A stretch of DNA of 64,000 nt from Eximiradius sp. (GTDB lineage Bacteria > Bacteroidota > Ignavibacteria > Kapaibacteriales > UBA2268): assembly GCA_937127445.1 (NCBI GenBank), contig CAKZLY010000028.1:1-64000 (forward strand), written 5' to 3'. This document shows, in pieces, positions 28,302 to 37,655 of this stretch. Within the stretch, counting starts at the first letter, position 1. The number at the start of each line of letters is the position of its first letter. The notes below the pieces were generated by a model. That model was not told the DNA's origin and ran no database searches. It worked only from the letters and a program-made list of their open reading frames with translations. The position numbers were made by a program, and so were the translations under genes.

Positions 28302-29153
28302 ATGTCAAAAGAAAAAAAATATATTGACCCTTTTTCAGAAGAATTTGACGAGAAAGATATTGTCAACAGGGCTAAACCATTTGAAGATTTTTCTGATGAG
28401 CCTGTTGATAGTGATCAAATAGGTCCAAAAATTGTGGCTGATATTGTAAGTGATGGCGAAAGTTTACATTTACATACTATCGAAGAAAACCAAGATGAAT
28501 TTTTTGGTTTGATTAAGAAAGAAGATATAGATAGCGGAAAACATTTACTAGAAGAAATATCTGATTATAATTCTCAGTCGAATGTAAGCGAAGAATTAAT
28601 ATCCCAGGACCCACATATAGTTGAATTTATTCGTCCAGAAGAAGAAATTCAAGCGTATTTACAGCAAAATTTTCGCGATTATATAAAAGTTCCTAAAATT
28701 TCAGGTAAATTGAATAAGTTTTCAGAAAGAAATTTGCTAAAAAAAGAAGAAATCAAGCCTACCGGTAAAAAACTTGAAATTGTAGATAATTTACCAAAAG
28801 GGTTAAATCCAAAATCTAATACCTCTATCCTGATTAATAGGGATATAAATGGTGAAATTGAGTCGATCGAAATACTTTGCAAATGTGGTGAAAAAACATT
28901 GATTTCTTTCGAATATTCTGATATTACTGATGAAGAAAGTGATTTAACTGAAATTATTGACGAACCAACAGGTGCTATTCCATTTGAAAATTTACATAAA
29001 GTAAAAGAAAACATACTAATAGTTAATCCTGATGTGTTAATAGAAGATTTAAAGAAAATTGAATTTATTGAAGATGACGAAGAAAATAAACAAGGAAGCA
29101 ACATAGATGAAGACAATGAAGATGATATTGATATAGACGAAGAAGAATTTTAA
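28302..29153 (+). CDS. Acidic protein with a CxCG motif, unknown
   Basis: A 283-residue, strongly acidic, soluble-looking protein. No family is recognised. A short ordered-looking segment near residue 185-205 (ESIEILCKCGEKTLISFEY) has a CxCG pair that could help bind a metal or bend a turn; the C-terminal 25 residues are almost all Asp/Glu/Asn. It starts 32 bases after cheB, with no terminator between, so the two are probably co-transcribed. It might be a cytoplasmic adaptor connected to CheB, but only position supports this. Confidence 0.65.
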   Translation: MSKEKKYIDPFSEEFDEKDIVNRAKPFEDFSDEPVDSDQIGPKIVADIVSDGESLHLHTIEENQDEFFGLIKKEDIDSGKHLLEEISDYNSQSNVSEELISQDPHIVEFIRPEEEIQAYLQQNFRDYIKVPKISGKLNKFSERNLLKKEEIKPTGKKLEIVDNLPKGLNPKSNTSILINRDINGEIESIEILCKCGEKTLISFEYSDITDEESDLTEIIDEPTGAIPFENLHKVKENILIVNPDVLIEDLKKIEFIEDDEENKQGSNIDEDNEDDIDIDEEEF

Positions 29154-29360
29154 AGTAAGTTTTCGATATATCTACTTAACTATTTGCCTTTCGCCGTTAT
29201 TATTTAGATATTGTCCAATAAACATAATTATATCAATAAAATAGTGTCGATTTGTGTTTTTCATAGGTAAATTGCATTTATTTTTGTATTTTTGTTTTTT
29301 ATTTTAATTTATAAAAATATATAAATGCTAATTTTTGTGGAATAAAAAAATATATTGAAT

Positions 29361-30296
29361 ATGGAGAAGATAAAATTTCATAAAGAACTAATATTAGAGT
29401 ATTTCTTTTTGTCGCTTGGAGCAGCGATTATGGCTGCGGGAATAGGGATCTTTTTAGTAGATGCTAAAGTAGTTCCGGGTGGTGTAAGTGGCTTATCTAT
29501 GGCAATACATTACCTTTCTGGGAGTAAAATACCTGTTGGTTTATTAATGTGGGTTCTTAACGTACCCTTGTTTTTTTGGGGCATTAAGGAATTAGGAAAA
29601 ACATTTGCGTTTAGAACTTTCTATTCTTTTACTCTAAATTCTTTTTTTATAGACCTATTTAGAGGTGATGTGCCTGGACTTCGTTTTATTAGATTTCAGG
29701 ATCATCAAGCTGTGCAAGAACTTTTGAAGCAAGATTTTCTCTTTCTGATTTTACTCGGTGCTGTTTTACTGGGAGTTGGTTTAGGTATTATCTTTAAGTT
29801 TAAGGGGACCACCGCTGGCTCTGATATTGTAGCATCTATTATGCAAAAGCATTTTGGAATTAAGCCGGGTCAAGCAATAATGATTATAGATTTCTTTGTG
29901 ATTACGTTTGCTGGGCTTGTAATTGGGTTGAAAGGTTTAAGCCCTGAAAAAAGTGCTGTTACTCTTACACTGTACGCTTTTTTCCTGTTATTTGTATCCA
30001 GCAAGCTAATTGACATTATAATTGATGGTTTTGATTATGCAAGAGCTGCTTTTATTGTTTCAAATAAGTCACAAGAAATTGGAAATGCAATCATTAACAA
30101 CTTGCGTAAAGGTGCAACAGCATTTAAAACAAGGGGATTGTACTACAATATTGATAGAGAAGTTATTTATACCGTGGTTTCTTTGAGAGATATGACTAAG
30201 TTGATCGAATTGGTCAAAAGCATTGACCCCGACGCTTTTGTAACAATTCATAACGTCCACGAAGTTTTGGGAGAAGGTTTTAGAAGAAGAATTTAG
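29361..30296 (+). CDS. YitT-family membrane protein (DUF161 + DUF2179)
   Basis: A 311-residue protein with five to six membrane helices and a cytoplasmic C-terminal DUF2179 domain. The family features are ALGAAIMAAGIGIFLVDAKVVPGGVSGLS at the start, the repeated GIIFKFKGTTAGSDIVAS, and the C-terminal RGATAFKTRGLYY... HEVLGEGFRR. Members are thought to be transporters or regulators; function is not established. The ATG at 29361 is chosen over a TTG at 29355. It is preceded by about 200 AT-rich bases and ends six bases before the stop of the convergent methyltransferase gene. Confidence 0.88.
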   Translation: MEKIKFHKELILEYFFLSLGAAIMAAGIGIFLVDAKVVPGGVSGLSMAIHYLSGSKIPVGLLMWVLNVPLFFWGIKELGKTFAFRTFYSFTLNSFFIDLFRGDVPGLRFIRFQDHQAVQELLKQDFLFLILLGAVLLGVGLGIIFKFKGTTAGSDIVASIMQKHFGIKPGQAIMIIDFFVITFAGLVIGLKGLSPEKSAVTLTLYAFFLLFVSSKLIDIIIDGFDYARAAFIVSNKSQEIGNAIINNLRKGATAFKTRGLYYNIDREVIYTVVSLRDMTKLIELVKSIDPDAFVTIHNVHEVLGEGFRRRI

Positions 30297-30302
30297 ATGT
30301 TG

Positions 30303-31256
30303 TTAAACAGGTTTTAAGAAAAAGGCGCAGGTATCTCCATATTTTGCTTTATTGAGTTTCTGTGCTTTTTTCTTATAAAAGCGCAGTAATTCTTTTCTAT
30401 TGAAAATTGAATCTTTTTTGTTCTTGTAATAAGAGCCTTCACTTACAAGTGGAATTCCTTTTAAATATTGCTCGCTTCCAATAAATTGAAATTCATTTGA
30501 AATAAATATATTATCCTTTATAAGGTACCCACATTTTTCTGATAGTATTCTCATACTATTGATTGAATGCAAGAAATAGTGCCTTGGAGCGTCTAATTGT
30601 ACCCAATGTTCTTTGTATTTTTCCCAAGCATAAGAGCTCACAGTTGGTACACAGAGCAGCAAAACTCCTTCAGGGTTTAACAATTCCTTAACTTTATTTA
30701 GAGTTTCAAACTGTTCTTTTATATGCTCGAAAGAATGATGAAACATGATTAAATCAAACTTTTCATATAAATCGAATATATTTTTTTTAAGAATATTCAA
30801 TCCGTTCTTATGTTGAAGATCTTTTTCAATATATGGATCTATTCCTAATAAGTTTACAAAACCAATTTCTTTTAAATCATAAAGTAAAGCACCGTCTCCA
30901 CAGCCAACATCTAATATTTTGGATGATTTATCAATTGGGAGATTTCTTAGTAATTGTAAAGAATTATTGGGTATTAAAATATTGAGTATCTTGCCAATAA
31001 TTCCTTTTCTAGTAATTGCATAATTATTTCTTTTATTTTTTAAAATTCTTTTAATAGAGCTAGCTTGTGTGTGAATTCCATAACTGTAATAATTTTTAGG
31101 ATAATATTTATCAATGTTTTTGGGGAATTCAAAAATTTGGAGACAACCACACGCACTGCATTGGAAGTATTTAAACTCGTCCTGTGTGCCGAACATCATT
31201 TCTTTAACTACAAGTTCTTTGTTATTTTCTACATTTTGACAAATTTTACACTGCAT
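30303..31256 (-). CDS. Class I SAM methyltransferase with N-terminal zinc ribbon
   Basis: A 317-residue protein. The N-terminal ~50 residues contain CKIC and CSACGC pairs, a likely zinc ribbon of the kind found on sugar or small-molecule methyltransferases. From about residue 95 there is a Rossmann methyltransferase fold with the SAM motif ILDVGCGDGALLYDL, an acidic residue after strand 2 (GIDPYIEKD), and FDLIMFHHSFEHI. The family (Methyltransf_23) often acts on polysaccharide or lipid precursors. There is no biosynthetic neighbour to tell its substrate. It is alone on the minus strand between two plus-strand genes. Confidence 0.85.
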   Translation of the reverse strand: MQCKICQNVENNKELVVKEMMFGTQDEFKYFQCSACGCLQIFEFPKNIDKYYPKNYYSYGIHTQASSIKRILKNKRNNYAITRKGIIGKILNILIPNNSLQLLRNLPIDKSSKILDVGCGDGALLYDLKEIGFVNLLGIDPYIEKDLQHKNGLNILKKNIFDLYEKFDLIMFHHSFEHIKEQFETLNKVKELLNPEGVLLLCVPTVSSYAWEKYKEHWVQLDAPRHYFLHSINSMRILSEKCGYLIKDNIFISNEFQFIGSEQYLKGIPLVSEGSYYKNKKDSIFNRKELLRFYKKKAQKLNKAKYGDTCAFFLKPV

Positions 31257-31422
31257 ATGATTATGAAATATTCATTTCAAAAATTAATTCTAAAATAATA
31301 ATTAAATAGGAAATAAATTGAAACAAATAAATATTACTTCAAATAAATGAAAAAAAAATAATCATATAAACATTGCAAATTAATAAATATTATATTAAAT
31401 TTTAGGGAAATAGGTGCTTACA

Positions 31423-31857
31423 ATGCTTCCCAAAGATACAATAGACAAAATTATTTCAGCAGTTGAAAAATCTATATTGATTGTTATTATTTTATTTTTA
31501 ATTATTAGCTCCATTTTGTTGATTATTGAAGAAATCAACTCAATAATTTCGTTTTATGGTGAGAAACAGTCAATAAAAATAATCATTGAAATAATCAGCA
31601 AGACTCTTTTGCTTCTAATGATTATTGAAATATTAATAACAGTTAAAATTTCATTAACTGAGCATATTCTGTCCTGTCAACCATTTTTGATAATTGGACT
31701 TATTGCCGCAGTACGTAGAATTTTAATAATAAGTGTTGAAATTGCTTATGTTCACGATATGTTTAATCACTATATTATTGAAATGGGATTGTTAATCTTA
31801 TTAATCCTGATTTTTGTTATTGCCCTTGCAATTTTAAGAAAATACTCTATAAAATAG
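31423..31857 (+). CDS. PsiE-like small membrane protein
   Basis: A 144-residue protein with four hydrophobic helices. The pattern VEKSILIVIILFLI ... LLMIIEILITVK ... FLIIGLIAAVRRILIIS matches the PsiE (phosphate-starvation-inducible E) family, whose function is unknown. The ATG at 31423 is preferred to an in-frame GTG at 31414, which overlaps its probable AGGTG ribosome site. It is the first of three membrane genes closely spaced on the plus strand (eight bases to the next gene), so it is probably an accessory of the cytochrome system encoded after it. Confidence 0.72.
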   Translation: MLPKDTIDKIISAVEKSILIVIILFLIISSILLIIEEINSIISFYGEKQSIKIIIEIISKTLLLLMIIEILITVKISLTEHILSCQPFLIIGLIAAVRRILIISVEIAYVHDMFNHYIIEMGLLILLILIFVIALAILRKYSIK

Positions 31858-31865
31858 GAGGTATT

Positions 31866-32939
31866 ATGGATCCTAATCAACTTATTCCAAAACCAGATGC
31901 AATACCTGCTCCACCTTGGTTAATGATTTTACTCGAACAATTATTGTTTTTACTCCATATTTTAATTGTTAATGCTCTTTTAGGAAGTGCTCTAATTATT
32001 TTTTATCGTTGGTTTAAAAATCATAATAATGAAGAATTTTTTGAACTAAACAAACCTATTGCATCAAAAATTCCGGTAATGTTTGCATTAGGTATTAATC
32101 TTGGGGTTGCACCTTTACTTTTTTTGCAAGTTACTTTCGGGCATTTGTTTTATTCAAGTTCAGTTCTTATGGCAACGTATTGGATATTGGTTATTCCTTT
32201 TCTAATTATTGCATATTACGGCGCATATATTCATTACAAAAAAATGTCTAATAATCCTGGATTTGCAAAATTTTCAATTATCGTGTTGATATTGATGGTT
32301 TTTTATATTGCTTTTATGCTTGTTAATAACAATTCTTTGATGGAGCAGCCTGAAAAATGGGTAAAATACTTTGACAATCGTGATGGAACCATTTTGCTGG
32401 TATCCGATATATCAATTTATCCAAGGTTTTTAAAATTTGTTTTTGCTTCTATCGCAATTGGTGGTTTGTTTACAGCATTGTTATTTTATTTCAAAAAAGA
32501 TGTCTCCAATAAACAAGAGAAAATTAAACAGGGACTAAAAATTTTCGGCATTGCTACTGCAATACAAATGACAATTGGTTTTATATATTTGTTTACTCTT
32601 CCCGAAGACATTATGCTAAAATTAATCGGTAGAGACTTACTAAGCTCAATAATATTATTAATCGGAATTATTGCTGCAATTGGAGCATTAACATTTGCTT
32701 TTCAGGGGAAATTATTTGCAACCTTATATCATCTTTTGCTTACAATGATTGCTATGGTAATTACACGCTATTTATTAAGAATGATGTATTTGAACGATAA
32801 TTTTTCTTTAAGCTCTTTACATATAGAATCCCAATGGATGATATTTGCATTATTTGTAGTTATTCTTCTAATCGGTTTATATTCAGTTTGGTATATGATT
32901 AGATTAGGTTTTGCAAATAATTCAGGGAGGACAGAATAA
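31866..32939 (+). CDS. Polytopic membrane protein paired with the bd-like multihaem cytochrome
   Basis: A 357-residue protein with about nine membrane helices. I do not recognise a named family. A His in the first helix (LLEQLLFLLHILIVNALLG) and its spacing echo the first helix of the next gene (AIISILHVYISHLAVGGG), so the two may be distant paralogues arranged as a pseudo-symmetric pair like CydA/CydB. Other conserved-looking elements are GINLGVAPLLFLQVTFGHLFYSS and FVFASIAIGGLFTALLFYF. GGAGG precedes the ATG with five bases spacing, and the stop overlaps the next start (TAATG). Probably an integral subunit that may bind haem b and quinol; this is inference. Confidence 0.7.
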   Translation: MDPNQLIPKPDAIPAPPWLMILLEQLLFLLHILIVNALLGSALIIFYRWFKNHNNEEFFELNKPIASKIPVMFALGINLGVAPLLFLQVTFGHLFYSSSVLMATYWILVIPFLIIAYYGAYIHYKKMSNNPGFAKFSIIVLILMVFYIAFMLVNNNSLMEQPEKWVKYFDNRDGTILLVSDISIYPRFLKFVFASIAIGGLFTALLFYFKKDVSNKQEKIKQGLKIFGIATAIQMTIGFIYLFTLPEDIMLKLIGRDLLSSIILLIGIIAAIGALTFAFQGKLFATLYHLLLTMIAMVITRYLLRMMYLNDNFSLSSLHIESQWMIFALFVVILLIGLYSVWYMIRLGFANNSGRTE

Positions 32940-35629
32940 TGAACTATCCAATATGGGAATTGTATTACCTGAATTCAGGTACATTAGTCGCGATTATTTC
33001 AATATTGCACGTCTATATTTCGCATCTGGCTGTGGGTGGGGGTTTCTTTTTATGGTACACCGACAGAAAAAGCATAAAAGAGAACAATTTGGAATTGAGA
33101 GAATACGTTAAAAAACACACCTGGTTCTTTCTCTTGTTAACAATGGTATTCGGTGGCGTTACAGGAGTTGGGATATGGTTTATTATAGCACTTGCAAATC
33201 CAGCAGCAACTTCATCATTAATACATACTTTTGTATTTGGGTGGGCTATTGAATGGGTATTTTTCGTTGGAGAAATCACTGCTCTCTTAATTTACCATTA
33301 CCGTTTTGATAAAATGACCGATAAGGATAGGCTTAAAATAGCATTTCTTTACTTTTTGTTTGCCTGGCTAAGTTTGTTCATCATCAATGGTATACTTACG
33401 TATATGCTAACTCCAGGCAGTTGGCTTGAAAATAAATCTTTCTGGTCTGGCTTTTTCAACCCTACTTATTTTCCTTCTTTACTTTTCAGAACATCTGTTA
33501 TGGCTCTTGTTGCTGGACTATTTGGGCTGATTACGGCTGTATTTATGAAATACAATGAATTCCGGATTTATCTTATAAAGTATTGTTCAAAATGGTTGCT
33601 TTACTCTTTTCCATTTATGATTATTTTTGGCTTATGGTATTTTTATTCTATTCCTGAAAATACACGTTTTACTAATTTCGTTCTTAATCAGCAAATGATG
33701 AGCGTTGTTTCTATATTGTTAGTATCTACTGCATTATTATTCTTTCTCGCCTTGTTTTTTATTATTCGTTCAAAGCCTGCACTACAAAAAATTATGGTAT
33801 TTCTTCTTCTTATTATTGGTCTTGGATGGTTTTCTGGATTTGAATATGTTCGCGAATATGCTCGAAAACCATATATAATCCACGGATATATGTACTCAAC
33901 TTCAATTTATGTTCAAGATGAAGAAAAATTAAATAATGAAGGAATTTTAGCACACGCCAAATGGTCTTCAATTAAAAAAATAACCGATGAAAATAAAATT
34001 GCCGCCGGAAGAGAAATATTTAATATTCAATGTCTATCTTGCCATACAATTAATGGAATAAAGAATGATGTTGTAAATAAGTTCAAGAGCTTAGCTTATG
34101 TCGGAATAATGTCTCAAATCTATGGTCAAGGAAAAGTTCTCAATTATATGCCTAAATTTATTGGGACACGAGATGAACTTGAAGCATTGGCTTTATTTAT
34201 TGCAAAAGATTTACTCGGCAAAGAAATAATTACTGAACTTTCCACCAAAAGACCTAATCCAGTTGAGCTGGATATTCCTGCTTTTGATCCACAAAAAGAT
34301 GAATACGTCCTCTTGGCTTGGAACGATATCGGTATGAAATGCATTACCGATAATTACAAAATGTTTATGTTTCTACCACCAGGTAATATTTTAGAAGCGT
34401 TACTTATTAAAAGAGATGCTTTTCCAATAATTGTTTCAAAAGGTGTAGAAATTCAATACGAAGTAGAACCAGGATTTGAAAATCCATCAAAATTTATTGA
34501 ATTTTGGAAATATTCTGAAGCCTATTATGGTAAGAAAATTTCAGACAATATTGGGACAACCGGGAATGGCTTAAAAGGCAAATTTATTTGGGATGAAAAA
34601 GAGAGAAAATTTGTAGCAAAAGGAATTCCTGTAGTACCATATAAAGATGATGGCAGTTATAATCCGTATCCAAGATTCAAGGTTAAAGCAGTAGATGTTG
34701 CCACTGGAAAAGTACTAAAAGAGACAAAAGTTGTTGCCCCTGTTTCTTCTGAAATGGGATGTCGCTTATGTCACGATGGTGGCTGGCGGGTAAATAACTT
34801 GTCAGGTCTTGCTGACGAAACTGCCGCGAATATTTTATCCACTCATGATAGGCTTAATAAAACCCAACTTCTCAAATCTGCGTTGGAAGGTAAGCCTGTT
34901 ATGTGTCAAAGTTGCCATCCTGATCCACTTGTTAAATCTGATGGTTTACCTGGTCATAACAGTTTTTCGGCTTCTATGCACGGTTGGCATGCAAATTATA
35001 TGGTTATCGATGGTCCGAAAGCCTGTGTCACTTGTCATCCAAGTAGTTCTACTGGTAATACACAATGTAGCCGAGATATTCATTCTCTTGTTGGTTTAAA
35101 TTGCACAAGTTGCCACGGAAATATTGATGATCACGCTGCTTCTCTTTTAAAATATGAATTTAAAAATAATACGAGTGCAAAACGTCTTGCTGCTAATCTA
35201 AAATTGAAACAAGTAAACTCAATTGATGAAATTAATGCAAGAAAATCGTGGCACCAATTGCCTGATTGTATGAATTGCCACGAAGGTTATGAACAACCCA
35301 AAGCTAATTTTAAAAGCTTCAACAAATGGGTAGCATCTGCTTCTGATTTATATAAAAATCGGCGAGATGATAGAGGACGTGTGCAGTGCGTCGCTTGCCA
35401 TAATTCACCTCATGCCATTTATCCCACAAAGAATATTGTTAATCCTAATCATGATAATATTCAGCCCTGGCAATATCAGAAAAACCCGTATCCAATAGGC
35501 ACAAATAACAATTGCGTTATTTGTCATAAAATTGATATGAAAATGTTAAAACATCATCCAAATATGGACAAACCATTTAGAAACGTTCAATTAGTTGAAA
35601 AGCACGGTTTATTACAAGTTAAGAAGTAA
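32939..35629 (+). CDS. Cytochrome bd-like membrane core fused to eight-haem cytochrome c
   Basis: An 896-residue fusion. Residues 1-~320 form about nine membrane helices. Parts recall cytochrome bd subunit I: GGVTGVGIWFIIA, the acidic GWAIEWVFFVGEITALL helix, and YVREYARKPYIIHGYMYS, like the quinol-site 'R..GRQPW..yG' of CydA. Residues ~350-430 form a single-haem cytochrome c domain (CLSCH at 365, Met in NYMPKF). The rest is periplasmic with seven more CxxCH motifs, from CRLCH (608) and CQSCH (656) to CVICH near the end. A direct path from membrane quinol to a chain of periplasmic haems is implied. It overlaps the previous gene by one base and is followed by a strong terminator. The bd relationship is by motif only, so homology is suggestive and not proven. 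Confidence 0.85.
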   Translation: MNYPIWELYYLNSGTLVAIISILHVYISHLAVGGGFFLWYTDRKSIKENNLELREYVKKHTWFFLLLTMVFGGVTGVGIWFIIALANPAATSSLIHTFVFGWAIEWVFFVGEITALLIYHYRFDKMTDKDRLKIAFLYFLFAWLSLFIINGILTYMLTPGSWLENKSFWSGFFNPTYFPSLLFRTSVMALVAGLFGLITAVFMKYNEFRIYLIKYCSKWLLYSFPFMIIFGLWYFYSIPENTRFTNFVLNQQMMSVVSILLVSTALLFFLALFFIIRSKPALQKIMVFLLLIIGLGWFSGFEYVREYARKPYIIHGYMYSTSIYVQDEEKLNNEGILAHAKWSSIKKITDENKIAAGREIFNIQCLSCHTINGIKNDVVNKFKSLAYVGIMSQIYGQGKVLNYMPKFIGTRDELEALALFIAKDLLGKEIITELSTKRPNPVELDIPAFDPQKDEYVLLAWNDIGMKCITDNYKMFMFLPPGNILEALLIKRDAFPIIVSKGVEIQYEVEPGFENPSKFIEFWKYSEAYYGKKISDNIGTTGNGLKGKFIWDEKERKFVAKGIPVVPYKDDGSYNPYPRFKVKAVDVATGKVLKETKVVAPVSSEMGCRLCHDGGWRVNNLSGLADETAANILSTHDRLNKTQLLKSALEGKPVMCQSCHPDPLVKSDGLPGHNSFSASMHGWHANYMVIDGPKACVTCHPSSSTGNTQCSRDIHSLVGLNCTSCHGNIDDHAASLLKYEFKNNTSAKRLAANLKLKQVNSIDEINARKSWHQLPDCMNCHEGYEQPKANFKSFNKWVASASDLYKNRRDDRGRVQCVACHNSPHAIYPTKNIVNPNHDNIQPWQYQKNPYPIGTNNNCVICHKIDMKMLKHHPNMDKPFRNVQLVEKHGLLQVKK

Positions 35630-35661
35630 TATGATTTAGATAATTTAGCAACAAATAAAAG

Positions 35662-35695
35662 GGCTGCTTTCGATCAGGCAGCCTTCATTTTTTCC
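35662..35695 (+). terminator. Rho-independent terminator of the PsiE/bd-like/octahaem operon
   Basis: A GGCTGC...GCAGCC stem with a ten-base loop is followed by TTCATTTTTT. It begins 33 bases after the stop of the fusion cytochrome gene and ends well before phoH. Confidence 0.85.
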
Positions 35696-35803
35696 TATTC
35701 TTCATTCTTTTGATTATTCAAGTTTTTTAGTTAATTTTGACTTTAATTTTAATTTACTTTTTATGATGTAAGTTCTTTATTTTAAATAAATTTTTTGCTA
35801 AAT

Positions 35804-36799
35804 ATGGAAATAATTGAAAAAAAATTAAGAATTGAAGATGCAGAGTTAATTTCTGCATTTGAATTAAATGACAATTTTTTGCAGCTTATTCAGAATAGGT
35901 TTAAAACAGCTGTTCTAATTCGAGGTGAAAATTTAATTCTTAAAGGATATACTGATGAAATAAAAGTAATCGAACGACTGTTTAGAGAATTTTCATATTT
36001 ACTAAAAAGAAATGGAGTCATTCTACAAAGCGATATATCAACAATTTTAGAACTGATAGATACAAGAGAATATGAAGAAATAAAACATAATGGGAATAAT
36101 AAGAATCCTGTAATATACAACGGTGTTAAGGAGATAATTCGTGTTAAATCACAAAAGCAACTTGAATATTACGAAAAAGTACTTAATAATGATTTAGTTT
36201 TTGCAATTGGTCCGGCAGGGACTGGCAAAACATTTCTTGCTGTAGCTATGGCGTTAGCTGCATTAAGACTTAACGAAGTATCGAAAATCATTATTACACG
36301 ACCAGCAGTTGAAGCTGGTGAATCACTTGGATTTTTGCCCGGCGATATGCGAGAGAAAATTGACCCCTATTTGCGTCCACTCACTGATGCAATGCACTAT
36401 CTGCTCTCTGGTGATAAACTAAAAGCATTGTTAGAAAAACAGACTATCGAAATTACTCCTCTTGCTTATATGCGTGGTAGAACTCTTAACAATGCTTTTA
36501 TTATTCTCGATGAAGCTCAAAATGCAACACGCACACAGATGAAGATGTTCCTAACACGTTTCGGACCAAATTCCAAAGTTATTATTACTGGCGATGTAAC
36601 TCAGATTGATTTGCAAAATAAGGAGGACTCAGGACTTATTCATGCAAGTAATATCTTAAAAGGAATAAAAGGAATTGAGTTTGTCTATTTCAGCAACAAA
36701 GATGTTGTTCGCCATAAGTTAGTTGCAGAAATAATTAAAGCATACGAGAAAGAAACCAAGTCAGAAGCTAAAAAATCCTCCGGGAAAGAAAAAGAATGA
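35804..36799 (+). CDS. phoH: PhoH-family ATPase
   Basis: A 331-residue protein of the PhoH/PhoL (YbeZ) type. The N-terminal ~110 residues are a KH-like part; the P-loop ATPase domain follows with Walker A GPAGTGKTFLA, RPAVEAGESLGFLPGD, Walker B FIILDEAQNAT, and TGDVTQIDL. It is probably an RNA-linked ATPase or helicase working near YbeY in rRNA maturation. The ATG at 35804 is chosen over a TTG at 35795. Its stop overlaps the start of the diadenylate cyclase gene (ATGA), so the two are translationally coupled. Confidence 0.93.
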   Translation: MEIIEKKLRIEDAELISAFELNDNFLQLIQNRFKTAVLIRGENLILKGYTDEIKVIERLFREFSYLLKRNGVILQSDISTILELIDTREYEEIKHNGNNKNPVIYNGVKEIIRVKSQKQLEYYEKVLNNDLVFAIGPAGTGKTFLAVAMALAALRLNEVSKIIITRPAVEAGESLGFLPGDMREKIDPYLRPLTDAMHYLLSGDKLKALLEKQTIEITPLAYMRGRTLNNAFIILDEAQNATRTQMKMFLTRFGPNSKVIITGDVTQIDLQNKEDSGLIHASNILKGIKGIEFVYFSNKDVVRHKLVAEIIKAYEKETKSEAKKSSGKEKE

Positions 36800-37563
36800 T
36801 TGACCTATTTAAAATAGGTTTTTTGACTGTTACTTTAATTGATTTGGTCGACATTGCAATCGTTACAACTTTTTTCTATTGGCTGTATAGTCGTTTGCGA
36901 GACACTATTGCAGTTAATGTGCTATTCGGATTAGTAATTGTTATTGCTTTGTCTTTTATAACAGAGGCCGTTAATCTAAAGTCGCTCAACTGGATATTAA
37001 AAACAATTTCTGATATTTGGTTAATAGCCTTTATTGTTCTATTTCAACCTGAAATAAGAAAATTACTGATGATAATAAGTAGAAGCAGAATATTCCGATC
37101 ATTTGTGCAGACAAAAATTTCTGATGTTATAGACGAAATTACTGATGCAGTAAAAGAACTTTCGGAAAAGCATATCGGAGCGTTAATCGTATTTCCTCGC
37201 TCTCAAAATGTCCAAATGACAATTGATACTGGTATCAGGATACAAGCTACTTTGACAAAAGAACTCGTTTTGTCTATTTTTAACGTAAAGTCCCCTTTGC
37301 ACGATGGTGCAATAATTGTTGAAAACAATATGATTGTAGCTGCAAGATGCATTTTGCCTCTTTCTCAGCAAACTAAATTTAAAGGGAAAAATTTAGGGAC
37401 ACGCCATCGTGCTGCACTCGGTCTATCAGAACAGGTTGACGCCATCATTCTTGTTGTATCAGAGGAAACTGGCGGTATTTCAGTTGCAGATAGTGGAGAA
37501 TTAAATTTTAATATTCACATTGATAATCTTGCAGCGGTATTAACATCTAAACTAGCTGACTAA
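36796..37563 (+). CDS. cdaA: Diadenylate cyclase CdaA
   Basis: A 255-residue membrane enzyme that makes c-di-AMP from two ATP. Three N-terminal helices (to about residue 80) precede a DisA_N domain with both catalytic motifs: SPLHDGAIIVENN and GTRHRAALGLSE. c-di-AMP controls potassium and osmotic balance and wall homeostasis. In Firmicutes cdaA sits with cdaR and glmM; here it is coupled to phoH, with a four-base overlap. No c-di-AMP phosphodiesterase is seen in the window. Confidence 0.94.
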   Translation: MIDLFKIGFLTVTLIDLVDIAIVTTFFYWLYSRLRDTIAVNVLFGLVIVIALSFITEAVNLKSLNWILKTISDIWLIAFIVLFQPEIRKLLMIISRSRIFRSFVQTKISDVIDEITDAVKELSEKHIGALIVFPRSQNVQMTIDTGIRIQATLTKELVLSIFNVKSPLHDGAIIVENNMIVAARCILPLSQQTKFKGKNLGTRHRAALGLSEQVDAIILVVSEETGGISVADSGELNFNIHIDNLAAVLTSKLAD

Positions 37564-37655
37564 GCAATTATTCATGATGACTTTGTTTTTATTTGTAATT
37601 ATTCATATTTATTCTTAATTTATAAAATTCATTTTCCAATAAGAGTGAGTAATAT

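Noticed and set aside
28679-29116. Minus-strand 145-codon Ser-rich frame
   Set aside because: It lies entirely opposite the acidic protein; Ser/Phe richness comes from complementing Glu/Asp/Lys codons, and there is no ribosome site.
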